The position numbers and the translations under genes were made by a program. Below the pieces are notes generated by a model, which did not search any database, had not been told where the DNA came from, and saw only the letters and a list, made by a program, of their open reading frames with translations. From contig NZ_CP020104.1 in the NCBI RefSeq assembly GCF_002056795.1, positions 4,221,001-4,285,000 of the forward strand: a stretch of 64,000 bases of DNA. The letters run 5' to 3'. Shown in pieces: positions 42,678 through 50,881 of the stretch. This DNA is from Spirosoma aerolatum. GTDB lineage: Bacteria > Bacteroidota > Bacteroidia > Cytophagales > Spirosomataceae. Each line of letters opens with the position of its first letter. Within the stretch, counting starts at the first letter, position 1.

Positions 42678-43189
42678 TCGTACAGCTCAGGGCGTTTCAG
42701 CATCAGCATCACATTTCGCTTGCCTTTCACCGGGTCGTGACTCGCCGGGTCTTCGTCCGAAGAAAAGAACCAGATCGATGCCAGTTCATAGACCCGCGCC
42801 GTGTTGCTGCCGACGTTGAGTTCTGACGTTTCTTCGTACAGGTCGAGACGCTGCTGGCCGAAACTGGAAAGGGTTGCAATGTCTGTCAGGTATTTGACCG
42901 CCTGTTCGGGGTCTGACGACAGTTGCAGAATTGCCTGCGTTGCGCTTTCGGCAATCGACGTAAAATAGGCGCGTAACGTGGTTTCATCCAGCTTGAGCCG
43001 GTTGTGCTTTTCAATAACGTCAGTAAACGACATCAGCCGCCCCTGATACATGTTTACGCCGTCGTCGCTGGCCTGATAGAATTGAATACCCTCGATAATG
43101 AAGGGTTCGCCATTCGGCAACAATACCGGAACGACATGCCCCATAGATAAGGCTTTGTCAAATTCCGGGTGAACAGTATTAGTATTCAT
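42383..43189 (-). CDS. Tail assembly chaperone-like protein
   Basis: It has 268 residues. MGHVVPVLLPNGEPFIIEGI opens the chain, then a helical body (LDETTLRAYFTSIAESATQA, AIRAIREADYNQFLLFTQSL). Its position two genes before the tape measure and an overlapping -1 frame suggest the G part of a G/GT pair. A run of nine T in frame encodes DFFL near residue 172. Confidence 0.5.
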   Translation of the reverse strand: MNTNTVHPEFDKALSMGHVVPVLLPNGEPFIIEGIQFYQASDDGVNMYQGRLMSFTDVIEKHNRLKLDETTLRAYFTSIAESATQAILQLSSDPEQAVKYLTDIATLSSFGQQRLDLYEETSELNVGSNTARVYELASIWFFSSDEDPASHDPVKGKRNVMLMLKRPELYDFFLRMRLNRFAPLASASEENTLNAIRAIREADYNQFLLFTQSLLRFKMNGANPAMTQRLESLLATLNAYDTCYDQLLKTLTTTWPRTSENNSMMPSN

Positions 43190-43194
43190 TTTAA

Positions 43195-43728
43195 TTATAA
43201 CTGATTACTTATTAGCGATTTAAAAACATCCTCAGATACGTTCAGCATCTGATAATCAACCGAGAAGCATTGCAATGCCGGGTCGTAGGCTGTTTTCTGG
43301 TCGGGGATAAACAGGAATTCACGTTTCAGGACGGCTAACGTGTCTGTACTGAACTCATTGATTGCCAGTTCAGTCATCGCCGAGAATGCCAGCAGGAACG
43401 ACGGCATGATTTCCGGCAACCGGGTTGCTACCATCATCGACCACCGCAGGTTAAACGCGACTTCCTGACGCGAGCCCCAGCGCATGGAGCCTTTGACCGG
43501 CTGACCGCCAATCATGCGGTGTGCTATCTGCACATCGTAATGAACCGTATCGACGGTAAACTGGACTGCTTTCCCGGTATCGGCATCCTGACGCACCAGA
43601 GCCGGACGTTTCTGCCGGGGGTCGTAGAACTGCTGTACCCGGCCAGCGAACTGAGCGCGAACATTGGGTGCAATTATGCTTTCCAGTTCGGCATCAATGG
43701 TTTGGAGTAGTAAAAAATCATTCATCAA
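43195..43728 (-). CDS. Tail completion / neck protein candidate
   Basis: It has 177 residues. No strong motif, but the mixed alpha/beta chain with VHYDVQIAHRMIGGQPVKGS and its place after the terminase block and before the tail chaperone fit neck or tail terminator proteins. 4-base overlap with the upstream gene. Confidence 0.5.
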   Translation of the reverse strand: MMNDFLLLQTIDAELESIIAPNVRAQFAGRVQQFYDPRQKRPALVRQDADTGKAVQFTVDTVHYDVQIAHRMIGGQPVKGSMRWGSRQEVAFNLRWSMMVATRLPEIMPSFLLAFSAMTELAINEFSTDTLAVLKREFLFIPDQKTAYDPALQCFSVDYQMLNVSEDVFKSLISNQL

Positions 43729-44204
43729 ACACGCATTAAATCGTTAATCTGTTCTGAAAAATAATCGGCGCTTTCCTGCTGTTCTTCGTCGGACATAATG
43801 AATACGGGGCCGAAATAGTCTTCAAGGTGTTCGGCTCGCTGGCTCATGTCGTCATTCAGAAAGCCGCCCCCGAACTCGTCAATATCGCCTTCAAGTACAC
43901 CCCAGGACGAAGAATTAAGCAGTTCGCCCGTAAAGGTTAGATTGATCAGATCAGTCCGCAGCCCTTCCTGCTGCCGAACTTTGCCGTATCGCTCCGAATA
44001 GCGTCCGGTACGCTTCGGGCTTTGGCTGATCATCGGGTCGCCGTCTGCATTCTGGCCCCGCAACTGAATCCGGTCACGAACCAGATTCACGGCATGCTGC
44101 GCCGTATTTTGCGCAATCACAGGCCGGGCCTGCTCAATACGAAGAATAGACTGTTGCGCGGCCAGAATGTCGGCTATTGCGGTTGACTCATCAAACTCAA
44201 ACAT
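43725..44204 (-). CDS. Neck protein candidate (gp10-like)
   Basis: It has 159 residues. The Ala/Gln-rich N-terminal helix and RTDLINLTFTGELLNSSSWG, with many Asp/Glu, resemble phage minor head-tail connector proteins of the morphogenesis type. Assigned from position, with 8- and 4-base overlaps. Confidence 0.5.
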   Translation of the reverse strand: MFEFDESTAIADILAAQQSILRIEQARPVIAQNTAQHAVNLVRDRIQLRGQNADGDPMISQSPKRTGRYSERYGKVRQQEGLRTDLINLTFTGELLNSSSWGVLEGDIDEFGGGFLNDDMSQRAEHLEDYFGPVFIMSDEEQQESADYFSEQINDLMRV

Positions 44205-45222
44205 AGGAGCCGCTGATATAAGTCACTTCTGATGGGGTTGCAGTCGGAACCGTAAGGGCTTCCTTTCGTAGCAGATCGTTCGATATACGACGTACGATTG
44301 GACGCAAAGCGCGTTTGAATTCATTGCTGAGCTGCGATTCCATGCGCTCGGTAAAGACAGCATTCGACAGGGTAAAAACCGAAAGGTTCGGTGTCCCTAA
44401 CTTCTCGGTCATCAGCAGCGAGCCACACAGATAGGCGTAGGCGGTCTGCATGTCCTTTGCGTAGCGAGGCAGCAGCTTATCCAGCGAGCGAGTTACTTCT
44501 ATATCGAGTGCGATATAGATTTCTTCGTCTAGCAGGGTATCGGCCAGATTTGCCGGGTTTATGGTGCGTTTGCCTTCGATCAGCACACCGTCATTGTCAC
44601 AATCGTTCCAGCACACATTGAGCGCATGAAGTGATAATTGTGACGCATCGACCATCACAACCAATTGCAACGGCTCCATCAGCACCGTTCGGTAGGACTC
44701 GTTTAGCTCAATTGTATTAATGCCTGCATCGAAGGCATGAGGGGCCGCGTAAAGCTGAGATTGCGCATCCAGATCATAGACCCGAACGCTGGCCGTTACC
44801 TGTTGATTACCGGGCAGAACCGGAACCGATACCGTCAGCGAGCGCAGGTTAATCGTTGCATTCGGCGTGTGTGGTATCGTTACCAGCGTAGCCAGAAATA
44901 CGCCGTCCTGCATAGGGCTGGTAACGAACGGTCGTTTACGCGAGGGTTCCAGCGTTCGCATGATAACCGGCTGAAAGTCGTAGTTCTCGCTTAGTTGTAG
45001 CAGCACTTCATTCTGCAAGCGTTCGCAGGCATTGCGGTGAACGCCTTCCCAGACGGCAGCTTCGGGGTAGCTAACCCCGCCTAGCAGGTCAGACGGCAGA
45101 GCCAGATCGCCTACCAGTTCAGTGCTTAACCCGGCCAGATCGTTAACCCAACTGCTGGCCGTATCATCGACGCCCCGAAGTCCAACCAGAGGCCGAAATG
45201 CATTTAACGTTTCGTTTGCCAT
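44197..45222 (-). CDS. Structural protein after terminase, 341 residues
   Basis: Start at 45222 (MANETLNAFRPLVGLRGVDD). The N-terminal third is helical, the centre beta rich (QQVTASVRVYDLDAQSQLYA) and the C-terminal helical (NEFKRALRPIVRRISNDLLR). No family recognised. It is the first gene after the terminase large subunit, controlled by the operator region at 45261-45297. Confidence 0.6.
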   Translation of the reverse strand: MANETLNAFRPLVGLRGVDDTASSWVNDLAGLSTELVGDLALPSDLLGGVSYPEAAVWEGVHRNACERLQNEVLLQLSENYDFQPVIMRTLEPSRKRPFVTSPMQDGVFLATLVTIPHTPNATINLRSLTVSVPVLPGNQQVTASVRVYDLDAQSQLYAAPHAFDAGINTIELNESYRTVLMEPLQLVVMVDASQLSLHALNVCWNDCDNDGVLIEGKRTINPANLADTLLDEEIYIALDIEVTRSLDKLLPRYAKDMQTAYAYLCGSLLMTEKLGTPNLSVFTLSNAVFTERMESQLSNEFKRALRPIVRRISNDLLRKEALTVPTATPSEVTYISGSYV

Positions 45223-45260
45223 ATTATCACGCAAAACATTGTGCTTAATTAGACAAAAAA

Positions 45261-45297
45261 GTAATAATACTCACGTAAAAGGTAATGTTACTATTAC
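45261..45297. promoter_or_regulatory. Degenerate operator pair upstream of the head-neck genes
   Basis: GTAATGTTACTATTAC (45282-45297) matches the operator with three changes. GTAATAATAC (45261-45270) is a further half-site. On the minus strand both are followed by T-rich -7-like sequences. Weaker than other sites. Confidence 0.5.
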
Positions 45298-45354
45298 TCA
45301 AATAGTTACGAAAAAACCGGCAGTTAGCCGGGAATTTAATTTATAATTAATGCT

Positions 45355-46803
45355 CTAAGCTACCTGTTTTTTTTCAATACCAAGTGATTTGTAAGTGTCA
45401 TACTCAAAATTATTTAGATCGTATCGGAAACAGTCCCCGACGTGACCGTAATTGTTCTTATCAGCATCATGCTTGTCAAGCCCTCCGTCCGAGTTGGCTT
45501 TCATCCGTTCGATGTCATCAATCAGTATACCGCAATGAATCCGGTCGATAATGATTTTGCTACCGTACCTGATCAAAAGCGCGTTACAGATATGCCGTGA
45601 ACTCGAATGGCTGGCATTAGCCTTCGGCACCCGTTCATAATCGCAGTAGATCGCCCCGGCTTCGGCCATGTAATTACGAATCAGCGTCCAGGCGGATACA
45701 TTGCCTTTTGTGTAGGCAGATCGGGCATTGCCGGATGCGTCCCCGGTGAAGTAAATCTGATTACGTCCGTACTTCTGGGCGATGTACTTACAAAGTTCCT
45801 GAAGATCGCCCCCGCCGTGTTTGGCTTCCAGATACTGAATAGAACGACCGTCGTAGTGCTGACTGATAAGAAACGAGTTGTTATAGTTGAAGTCGAACGA
45901 CACATAAACCGGAATCATCGGGTTATAGGTCGTTTCGCCAACAAATACGGACGGCTTCCAGGCGGTGAAGTATGGGTTGTCCGGGCGAATGATACCGAAC
46001 TCACCAAGACCATAGACCCGGTAGTGGTCGGGGTCATTCTCCCGATACCATTCCATTCGGCGGATGTACTTATCGCCGACGAATGGATTGTCCAGATACG
46101 TACTAAAGATAACCCGCGTCTGATCGTCAATACCTTCGCGCGGGTTGTCCTTATGGTGGAACATTTTCCGCAGCCAGTGCCGCTCACTGATCGGGTTGTA
46201 GGTCAGGTAGATTTGTACCGGACGTTTACCCCGAATACGGTCATTGACGATGTTAAATTCGTTCTCCTGTATCTCGGTAGCTTCCTCGATCCAGACCAGC
46301 GAAATACCGACGATACTTTTAAACTTCTCAGCGTCATCTAAGCCCTTGAAAATAATCTGCGAGCCATTGGCAAACTTGATCAGTTTACGGCTCGCATTGT
46401 ACGTCCAGTGAACATTTTCGCGCAGTCCAAAGAACGGCAGCGCAACGGCTTTAAACTGCTCAATTACCGAGTCATTCAGCGAGGTAGCAAACTTGCGAAT
46501 GACTAACAGTTTGTGCTTCTTCGTCAGCAGACGACGCACTAAATGCTGAGCCTGAGCAAATGACTTACCCGAACCGCCAGAGCCGTAATTGATTACGTAG
46601 TCAGTCTTACCCGCAGCCTGATTCAGCTCATGATACACACGCAGCAGCTTGTGCCGCATGTTGCGCATGTCGATAATCGGACTAGGCCGCTGGGTATACA
46701 CCTTTTGCCCGACCTTGACTTTTTTAGGTAGTCCACTGGCCGAGCGTTCGGGTGTATCAATACGAGGAGGTAACGGAGTTTCGCGCTTTTGCGGTCGGCT
46801 CAT
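45355..46803 (-). CDS. terL: Terminase large subunit
   Basis: It has 482 residues. The ATPase domain shows NYGSGGSGKSFAQAQHLVRR (Walker A) and GISLVWIEEATEIQENEF (Walker B with catalytic Glu). The nuclease domain shows SFDFNYNNSFLISQ, FTGDASGNARSAYTKG and HVGDCFRYDLN (acidic triad). PBSX-type family. It packages DNA into the procapsid. 4-base overlap with the small subunit gene. Confidence 0.93.
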   Translation of the reverse strand: MSRPQKRETPLPPRIDTPERSASGLPKKVKVGQKVYTQRPSPIIDMRNMRHKLLRVYHELNQAAGKTDYVINYGSGGSGKSFAQAQHLVRRLLTKKHKLLVIRKFATSLNDSVIEQFKAVALPFFGLRENVHWTYNASRKLIKFANGSQIIFKGLDDAEKFKSIVGISLVWIEEATEIQENEFNIVNDRIRGKRPVQIYLTYNPISERHWLRKMFHHKDNPREGIDDQTRVIFSTYLDNPFVGDKYIRRMEWYRENDPDHYRVYGLGEFGIIRPDNPYFTAWKPSVFVGETTYNPMIPVYVSFDFNYNNSFLISQHYDGRSIQYLEAKHGGGDLQELCKYIAQKYGRNQIYFTGDASGNARSAYTKGNVSAWTLIRNYMAEAGAIYCDYERVPKANASHSSSRHICNALLIRYGSKIIIDRIHCGILIDDIERMKANSDGGLDKHDADKNNYGHVGDCFRYDLNNFEYDTYKSLGIEKKQVA

Positions 46804-47246
46804 TCGTCGTTTAATTCTTCCTCGTCGTCGGGTTCGTCTTCGTCGCTATCGTTCACAATAATGAAGTCTGGTATATCAAGCGTTACGTCGGCTTTGTCTC
46901 TCTGATTCAGATACTGGATACCGAGCCATTTAAGCATCTGGTCGGATGGTTCGACGTATTCAATGACATCCTTGAAAACAATCCCCTTCGCGGTATTGAA
47001 CGGCTTACTGACCTTTCGCTTGTAACCAACTGCCCGGTTGATCTGCTGCTCACGTAACAACTGCCGGGTACTGGCATACACTTTCGCAGCGTAGTTCTGC
47101 CAGAGCATTTTATGCTCACGTTTACAGGCCCGGTACAGGGTATCATCCGAAATGCCGAGTTTGGCCGCTATTTCTGGCCCGTCAACCATGCAGCGCAAAC
47201 ACCTATTAACTTCTTCCCAGTCGATTACAATTGCTTTACGTGCCAT
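46800..47246 (-). CDS. terS: Terminase small subunit
   Basis: It has 148 residues. GPEIAAKLGISDDTLYRACK is the HTH that reads the packaging site, a middle helical region follows, and a very acidic tail (NDSDEDEPDDEEELNDE) ends it. It directly precedes the large subunit. Confidence 0.8.
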   Translation of the reverse strand: MARKAIVIDWEEVNRCLRCMVDGPEIAAKLGISDDTLYRACKREHKMLWQNYAAKVYASTRQLLREQQINRAVGYKRKVSKPFNTAKGIVFKDVIEYVEPSDQMLKWLGIQYLNQRDKADVTLDIPDFIIVNDSDEDEPDDEEELNDE

Positions 47247-47258
47247 TGCCGTAGTCGT

Positions 47259-47768
47259 TTACTTACCTTTTCCCGGTGCGTACTTCCATGAAGTTGTAAT
47301 ACGGGAACTACTGTTACTTTTCTTGAATGATGTCGATTTGGTCGATGTATTTCCGTTTGGACTTACCCGACCTTTGTGCGTACAGACCCAATCCGGCGAC
47401 CTACTTAACTGCTTAATCCGGGCCGGGTGTGTCGTCGTCGTGAAAATCTTATGTCCGTTGCGATGGTACATATCGACCACATGCTTTGTCAGGATACCCC
47501 CAAGCCCGATACCCTGGAATGCCGGTAATACAACCGTACGATGCAACCGAACGCCGTTTTTGATGGCCGCATGCGGAAAGTTAATCACGGCCTGAAACGC
47601 AGCTAACTGGCCGTTGACGGTTGCGACATAGACCCAGGACGAGGCATTGAACGAATGAGCTAGATAGTGATGCTTGCTAAACGCCTTCCATAGCTCACGC
47701 TTACGGATAGCCCCCTCACAAGCATAGATGTCGATATGGAAGAGGCCGGGTGTTGTCCCGGCTCCGGC
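47259..47768 (-). CDS. GNAT acetyltransferase domain, joined to the ABC ATPase by -1 frameshift
   Basis: Read in the -1 frame from the slippery site, the next 169 residues are LFHIDIYACEGAIRKREL..., HHYLAHSFNASSWVYVATVN, then RTVVLPAFQGIGLGGILTKH (GNAT motif A, Q-x-x-G-x-G) and FTTTTHPARIKQLSRSPDW. This is a complete, well-formed GNAT domain. The only starts inside it (GTG at 47588) would remove its first strands. The fusion product has 375 residues. It ends 12 bases before the terminase small subunit gene. What it acetylates is unknown. Confidence 0.75.
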   Translation of the reverse strand, partial: AGAGTTPGLFHIDIYACEGAIRKRELWKAFSKHHYLAHSFNASSWVYVATVNGQLAAFQAVINFPHAAIKNGVRLHRTVVLPAFQGIGLGGILTKHVVDMYHRNGHKIFTTTTHPARIKQLSRSPDWVCTHKGRVSPNGNTSTKSTSFKKSNSSSRITTSWKYAPGKGK

Positions 47769-48385
47769 TTTCCCGCATCAGTGACCTCCGGCACTCTGAA
47801 CGTCATTGTATTGGTATCGAATACCCAATCCGGTTGCAGATACTGTTCTACGTCGTAGTGACACGTTACGGCAATGAATTGCTTATCAGAACGTCTGATT
47901 GCTTTCTGAACGGCATAACTGCCAACCTGAGCAACCGTTCTATCGACTACAGATGTGAACTCATCAAACACAATCAGGCTGTCTTTTCTGAGCAAGGCGT
48001 TAGCCAGGTCAACCCGCATCTTTTCGCCATTAGACAGCACTTCGTACGGCTTGAGCCACGACGGTGGCGAACTGAACCCAACGGCATTAAACATGCTGGT
48101 AATCTCACTAACGGAACAATGCCCCGGCATGTCGTCCAGTATTGACGGCTTGCCATACTCGAATGCGGTTATGTACGCATCCGGGAATAGTTCTTTGGCT
48201 ATCGTCGTCTTACCCGTACCAGATGCACCGACGATCAGGCCAACCTGCCAGCCTGTCGGCGGGTCAATAACCCCCGTAAATCGTTCTTCGGTCGTTTCGG
48301 ATTGCAGATCAAACGTACCAACAACGGACGCAACCCGGAACGATTGCGGGGGCGTAGATCGTCTTACAATGTCAAAACTTTGCAT
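47660..48385 (-). CDS. ABC-type ATPase (zero-frame product), no membrane part
   Basis: The unshifted product has 241 residues. LIVGASGTGKTTIAKELFPD (Walker A), YEVLSNGEKMRVDLANALLR (signature), DSLIVFDEFTSVVDRT (Walker B) and FIAVTCHYD (H-loop) are intact, so it is an active-site-complete ABC ATPase of the soluble kind. After residue 206 the zero frame gives an unrelated tail (GQHPASSISTSMLVRGLSVS). The -1 frame gives a GNAT domain instead. It overlaps the ParB-like gene by 22 bases. Confidence 0.85.
   Translation of the reverse strand: MQSFDIVRRSTPPQSFRVASVVGTFDLQSETTEERFTGVIDPPTGWQVGLIVGASGTGKTTIAKELFPDAYITAFEYGKPSILDDMPGHCSVSEITSMFNAVGFSSPPSWLKPYEVLSNGEKMRVDLANALLRKDSLIVFDEFTSVVDRTVAQVGSYAVQKAIRRSDKQFIAVTCHYDVEQYLQPDWVFDTNTMTFRVPEVTDAGKPEPGQHPASSISTSMLVRGLSVSVSYGRRLASITI
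47745..47774 (-). promoter_or_regulatory. Programmed -1 ribosomal frameshift signal
   Basis: On the minus strand: GGGAAAG (47774-47768) in the zero-frame phase G GGA AAG, a 5-base spacer, then GCCGGG-ACAACA-CCCGGC (47762-47745), a 6-bp GC stem. The -1 frame opens just upstream (its last stop is 5' of the heptamer), so a slip here joins ABC and GNAT. The heptamer is the one used in the lambda G-GT frameshift. Confidence 0.82.
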
Positions 48386-48981
48386 GTGAATCCCCGGTCG
48401 GTTAGTTCGTTGTACAATTCTTCCTGCTCACGCTCAGAGACGCAAATAGCCTCGATACGGTACGTAAAATCTCCCGAAGACGCTGAGCCGCCAGAGCCAG
48501 CAGAACCCGCGTCTTTTGTTTCGTCGGTCGTGTCGTTGCCCGGTGGTGTCCAGTTCTCATCAAGAAACCCGCCGAAAGTGGTTAGTTCATTGACGTAATC
48601 GACGGCATCCCCCATGTCAGCAATAAATTCGTCCCATCCGTCTTTTGTGACTTCGCCATACTGCGAGTTAAACAGCAGTAGCTTACGCTTTGCTTCTTCG
48701 CGGGTTTCGGCATGAACGAGAATATACGGCAATTCAATGCCGCCAGGGATTTCGCGCTGAATAACCCGCAAGCGTTGATGTCCGTCAAACGAATACATGA
48801 CACCGTAAACAGGCTCTTTCCAGACAAACAGCGGGAATAAAAACCCTTCTGTTTCGAGCGAGTGTTTCAGCTTCGTGTAATTGCTCTTACTGAGGTCTTT
48901 TAGGTTGCCCTGCAAGTCTTCCAGATCGTTACTATCAATCCGAGGTAATTTGTCCAGGGTGGGCGATATAACCAGATTCAT
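48364..48981 (-). CDS. ParB-like nuclease-domain protein
   Basis: It has 205 residues. NYTKLKHSLETEGFLFPLFV, GVMYSFDGHQRLRVIQREIP and KRKLLLFNSQYGEVTKDGWD follow the ParB/Srx fold order (the DGHQRL box aligns with G.HR). A low-complexity Gly/Ser linker leads to a short C-terminal domain (IEAICVSEREQEELYNELTD). Phage ParB-like proteins bind or cut DNA or modify nucleotides. It is the first gene of the late unit, before the ABC-GNAT gene. Confidence 0.75.
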   Translation of the reverse strand: MNLVISPTLDKLPRIDSNDLEDLQGNLKDLSKSNYTKLKHSLETEGFLFPLFVWKEPVYGVMYSFDGHQRLRVIQREIPGGIELPYILVHAETREEAKRKLLLFNSQYGEVTKDGWDEFIADMGDAVDYVNELTTFGGFLDENWTPPGNDTTDETKDAGSAGSGGSASSGDFTYRIEAICVSEREQEELYNELTDRGFTCKVLTL

Positions 48982-49001
48982 ACATAAAAACGTTTAACAC
49001 C

Positions 49002-49031
49002 CGAAAGTAATACTAATATTACTATATGCAA
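49002..49031 (-). promoter_or_regulatory. Late promoter with operator variant
   Basis: On the minus strand: TTG (49029-49031), 19 bases, TACTTTCG (49002-49009). The operator variant GTAATACTAATATTAC is at 49007-49022. It would start the ParB-ABC-terminase late unit. Confidence 0.75.
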
Positions 49032-49162
49032 AATATATCGGGGCATCTCAAAACTTTGCCTAAACAAACTAAATGGCAGCAAAAACCGCATAATTAACCT
49101 CTTCTGAATCAGTGGGGCGCAAAGAATCCTCAATTTTCCTCGAAAAAATCCCAGTATTACCC

Positions 49163-49194
49163 TTGACACAATAGTAATATTAATATTAACTTTG
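49163..49194 (+). promoter_or_regulatory. Right-arm promoter with operator
   Basis: TTG at 49163-49165, 21 bases, TAACTTTG at 49187-49194. GTAATATTAATATTAA at 49174-49189 is the operator with one change. It is divergent from the late promoter, and about 130 bases of spacer with no gene lie between. Confidence 0.8.
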
Positions 49195-49237
49195 CAACAA
49201 GCAAACGGGGAAACACCCGACTAACAATCACCTTATA

Positions 49238-49253
49238 ACAGATTAACATCATG
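49238..49253 (+). promoter_or_regulatory. AACAGATTAACA 5' leader of the ATPase gene
   Basis: AACAGATTAACATCATG runs into the start codon at 49251. One of five copies of this leader. Confidence 0.65.
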
Positions 49254-50825
49254 AACGCTCAAATTATCAACGCCCGTCAGTTCAATTCAGTAGAAGAATA
49301 CAAAGCAGCAACCGGATTGCAGGACGTACCCGGTGAATGGATGGACTTAGCCCGTCACTTAGGTGTGCCTATCAATCCTAAAGGCGGTCGTCGTTCAATC
49401 TATGACGCTTGGAAAGCACAACAGGCACAACAGGACGGAACAACTGCTGATACTCCTAAGAAGTCAGTTGCCACGAAAGTAAAAGCCACTACGGTACAAG
49501 TGCCAGTAGTAACGCCTGAGCCTGAAACGTCAGTAATAGCGAATGCAGCGCCCGAAGTGGTTGCTATTCCTGATAAGCCGAAAACGAAAGCTCCCCGGCG
49601 TATGGACTTCCAGAACGAGGAGGAGTTTGATGCCGCCATGACTGAATATGTCCTAGCCAATCCACGCCCTGAAAAGCCAGCAGGGCAACATCGGAGAAAC
49701 TACCCAAACAATGAAGCGGGTAACAAACAGTTTGAAGCTGCAAAGGTAGAATGGCAGAACCACCTGAACGCTAAGACTGTCGATGTTGCTGTTAATCCTG
49801 CGCCGGTTGCGAATATTGCTATGGTTCCTACCGATGTTGATAATGTCGAAGAAACAGCCCGTCAACTGGCTAAACTGCTGGCCGGTTTAACTCCTAAGCC
49901 GGGTAATGCTCAGATTGACCCTGCACAGGTTGCGCAAATGATTCAGGATGCCGTAAAAGAAGAAACGAAAGGCATCCACAACATACTGAATAACGAACTG
50001 TACGAGTACGGCGAGCTTCTGAAACAAATCAAGCAGGAAGTTCAGAACAACACGACAACCATTCACGTAAAAGTCAATGACAAAGCCGCTGTACAGGTTG
50101 ACGGCCTAGTACATGAACGGTTTGAGGACATTCTGAAACACGTTGCCGTTCGTGACCACGTTATGTTAGTTGGCCCAGCCGGTTCAGGTAAGACGACCGT
50201 ATGCGAGAATGTAGCTCAAGCCCTTGCGTTGGATTTCTACTGTAAATCGGTCTGCGCTCAAACCTCGAAGTCTGAACTACTCGGCTATATGGATGCAAAC
50301 GGCAACTTTGTCAGCACTGAGTTCCGGGTAGCCTATGAGAATGGCGGGGTGTTTGTTCTGGATGAAATCGACGCTGGCAACCCGAACGTTATTGCGGTTC
50401 TTAACTCGGCTCTGGCAAATAACTATTGCGCTTTCGCTGACGGAATGATTCGCAAGCATGAGGATTTCGTTTTGATCGCCTGCGCCAATACGTTCGGAAC
50501 AGGAGCCAGCCGCGAATATGTAGGCCGCAATCAGCTAGACAGCGCAACACTCGACCGTTTTTCTGTTATTGAGTTCGGTTATGATGAAAAGCTGGAAACG
50601 GCCCTTTCGCCTGATAAAACGTTCTGCCAGTTCGTTCAGGCTGTGCGTAAAGAGTTAGCCAACGAGCGGATAGTCATTAGCCCCCGCGCCAGCATTCAGG
50701 GCGGAAAACTCCTAGCTGCCGGTTGTACCCCGCAGTATGTAATGCAAACCCGAATCATTAAAGGCATCAACGCATCGCAGGCAGATCGAGTAAAGGCCGT
50801 GTTTGCTCGTTTCTACAAAAAGTAA
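49251..50825 (+). CDS. CobS/MoxR-like AAA+ ATPase
   Basis: It has 524 residues. The first 85 look like a small helical DNA- or partner-binding domain (SVEEYKAATGLQDVPGEWMD). A low-complexity Lys/Pro/Val stretch and a coiled region follow. The AAA+ core begins near residue 295: LVGPAGSGKTTVCENVAQAL (Walker A), GGVFVLDEIDAGNPNVIAVL (Walker B), ACANTFGTGASREYVGRNQL (sensor 1/arginine finger). It is close to the CobS branch known from phages. MoxR-type enzymes remodel proteins together with a partner, probably the next gene. Confidence 0.85.
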   Translation: MNAQIINARQFNSVEEYKAATGLQDVPGEWMDLARHLGVPINPKGGRRSIYDAWKAQQAQQDGTTADTPKKSVATKVKATTVQVPVVTPEPETSVIANAAPEVVAIPDKPKTKAPRRMDFQNEEEFDAAMTEYVLANPRPEKPAGQHRRNYPNNEAGNKQFEAAKVEWQNHLNAKTVDVAVNPAPVANIAMVPTDVDNVEETARQLAKLLAGLTPKPGNAQIDPAQVAQMIQDAVKEETKGIHNILNNELYEYGELLKQIKQEVQNNTTTIHVKVNDKAAVQVDGLVHERFEDILKHVAVRDHVMLVGPAGSGKTTVCENVAQALALDFYCKSVCAQTSKSELLGYMDANGNFVSTEFRVAYENGGVFVLDEIDAGNPNVIAVLNSALANNYCAFADGMIRKHEDFVLIACANTFGTGASREYVGRNQLDSATLDRFSVIEFGYDEKLETALSPDKTFCQFVQAVRKELANERIVISPRASIQGGKLLAAGCTPQYVMQTRIIKGINASQADRVKAVFARFYKK

Positions 50826-50837
50826 TCTGTTTTGTTG

Positions 50838-50875
50838 TAGCTAGAAAAGTAATATTAATATTATTTTTCTAGCTA
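50838..50875 (+). terminator. Long palindrome holding an operator, terminator-like
   Basis: TAGCTAGAAAA and TTTTCTAGCTA arms enclose GTAATATTAATATTAT (50849-50864), itself palindromic, so 38 bases fold as one hairpin with a single G-T pair and T residues on the descending arm. It follows the ATPase gene. Both terminator and operator functions are possible. Confidence 0.65.
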
Positions 50876-50881
50876 TTCCCC

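Noticed and set aside
45607..46341. Plus-strand frame of 244 codons
   Set aside because: Antisense of the terminase large subunit.
47660..47744. C-terminal tail of the zero-frame ABC protein as a functional domain
   Set aside because: Low-complexity, unlike anything in ABC proteins, whereas the -1 frame here encodes conserved GNAT sequence.
48978..49169. Minus-strand frame of 63 codons in the divergent promoter region
   Set aside because: It lies over the late promoter and operator, and its sequence has no protein-like features.
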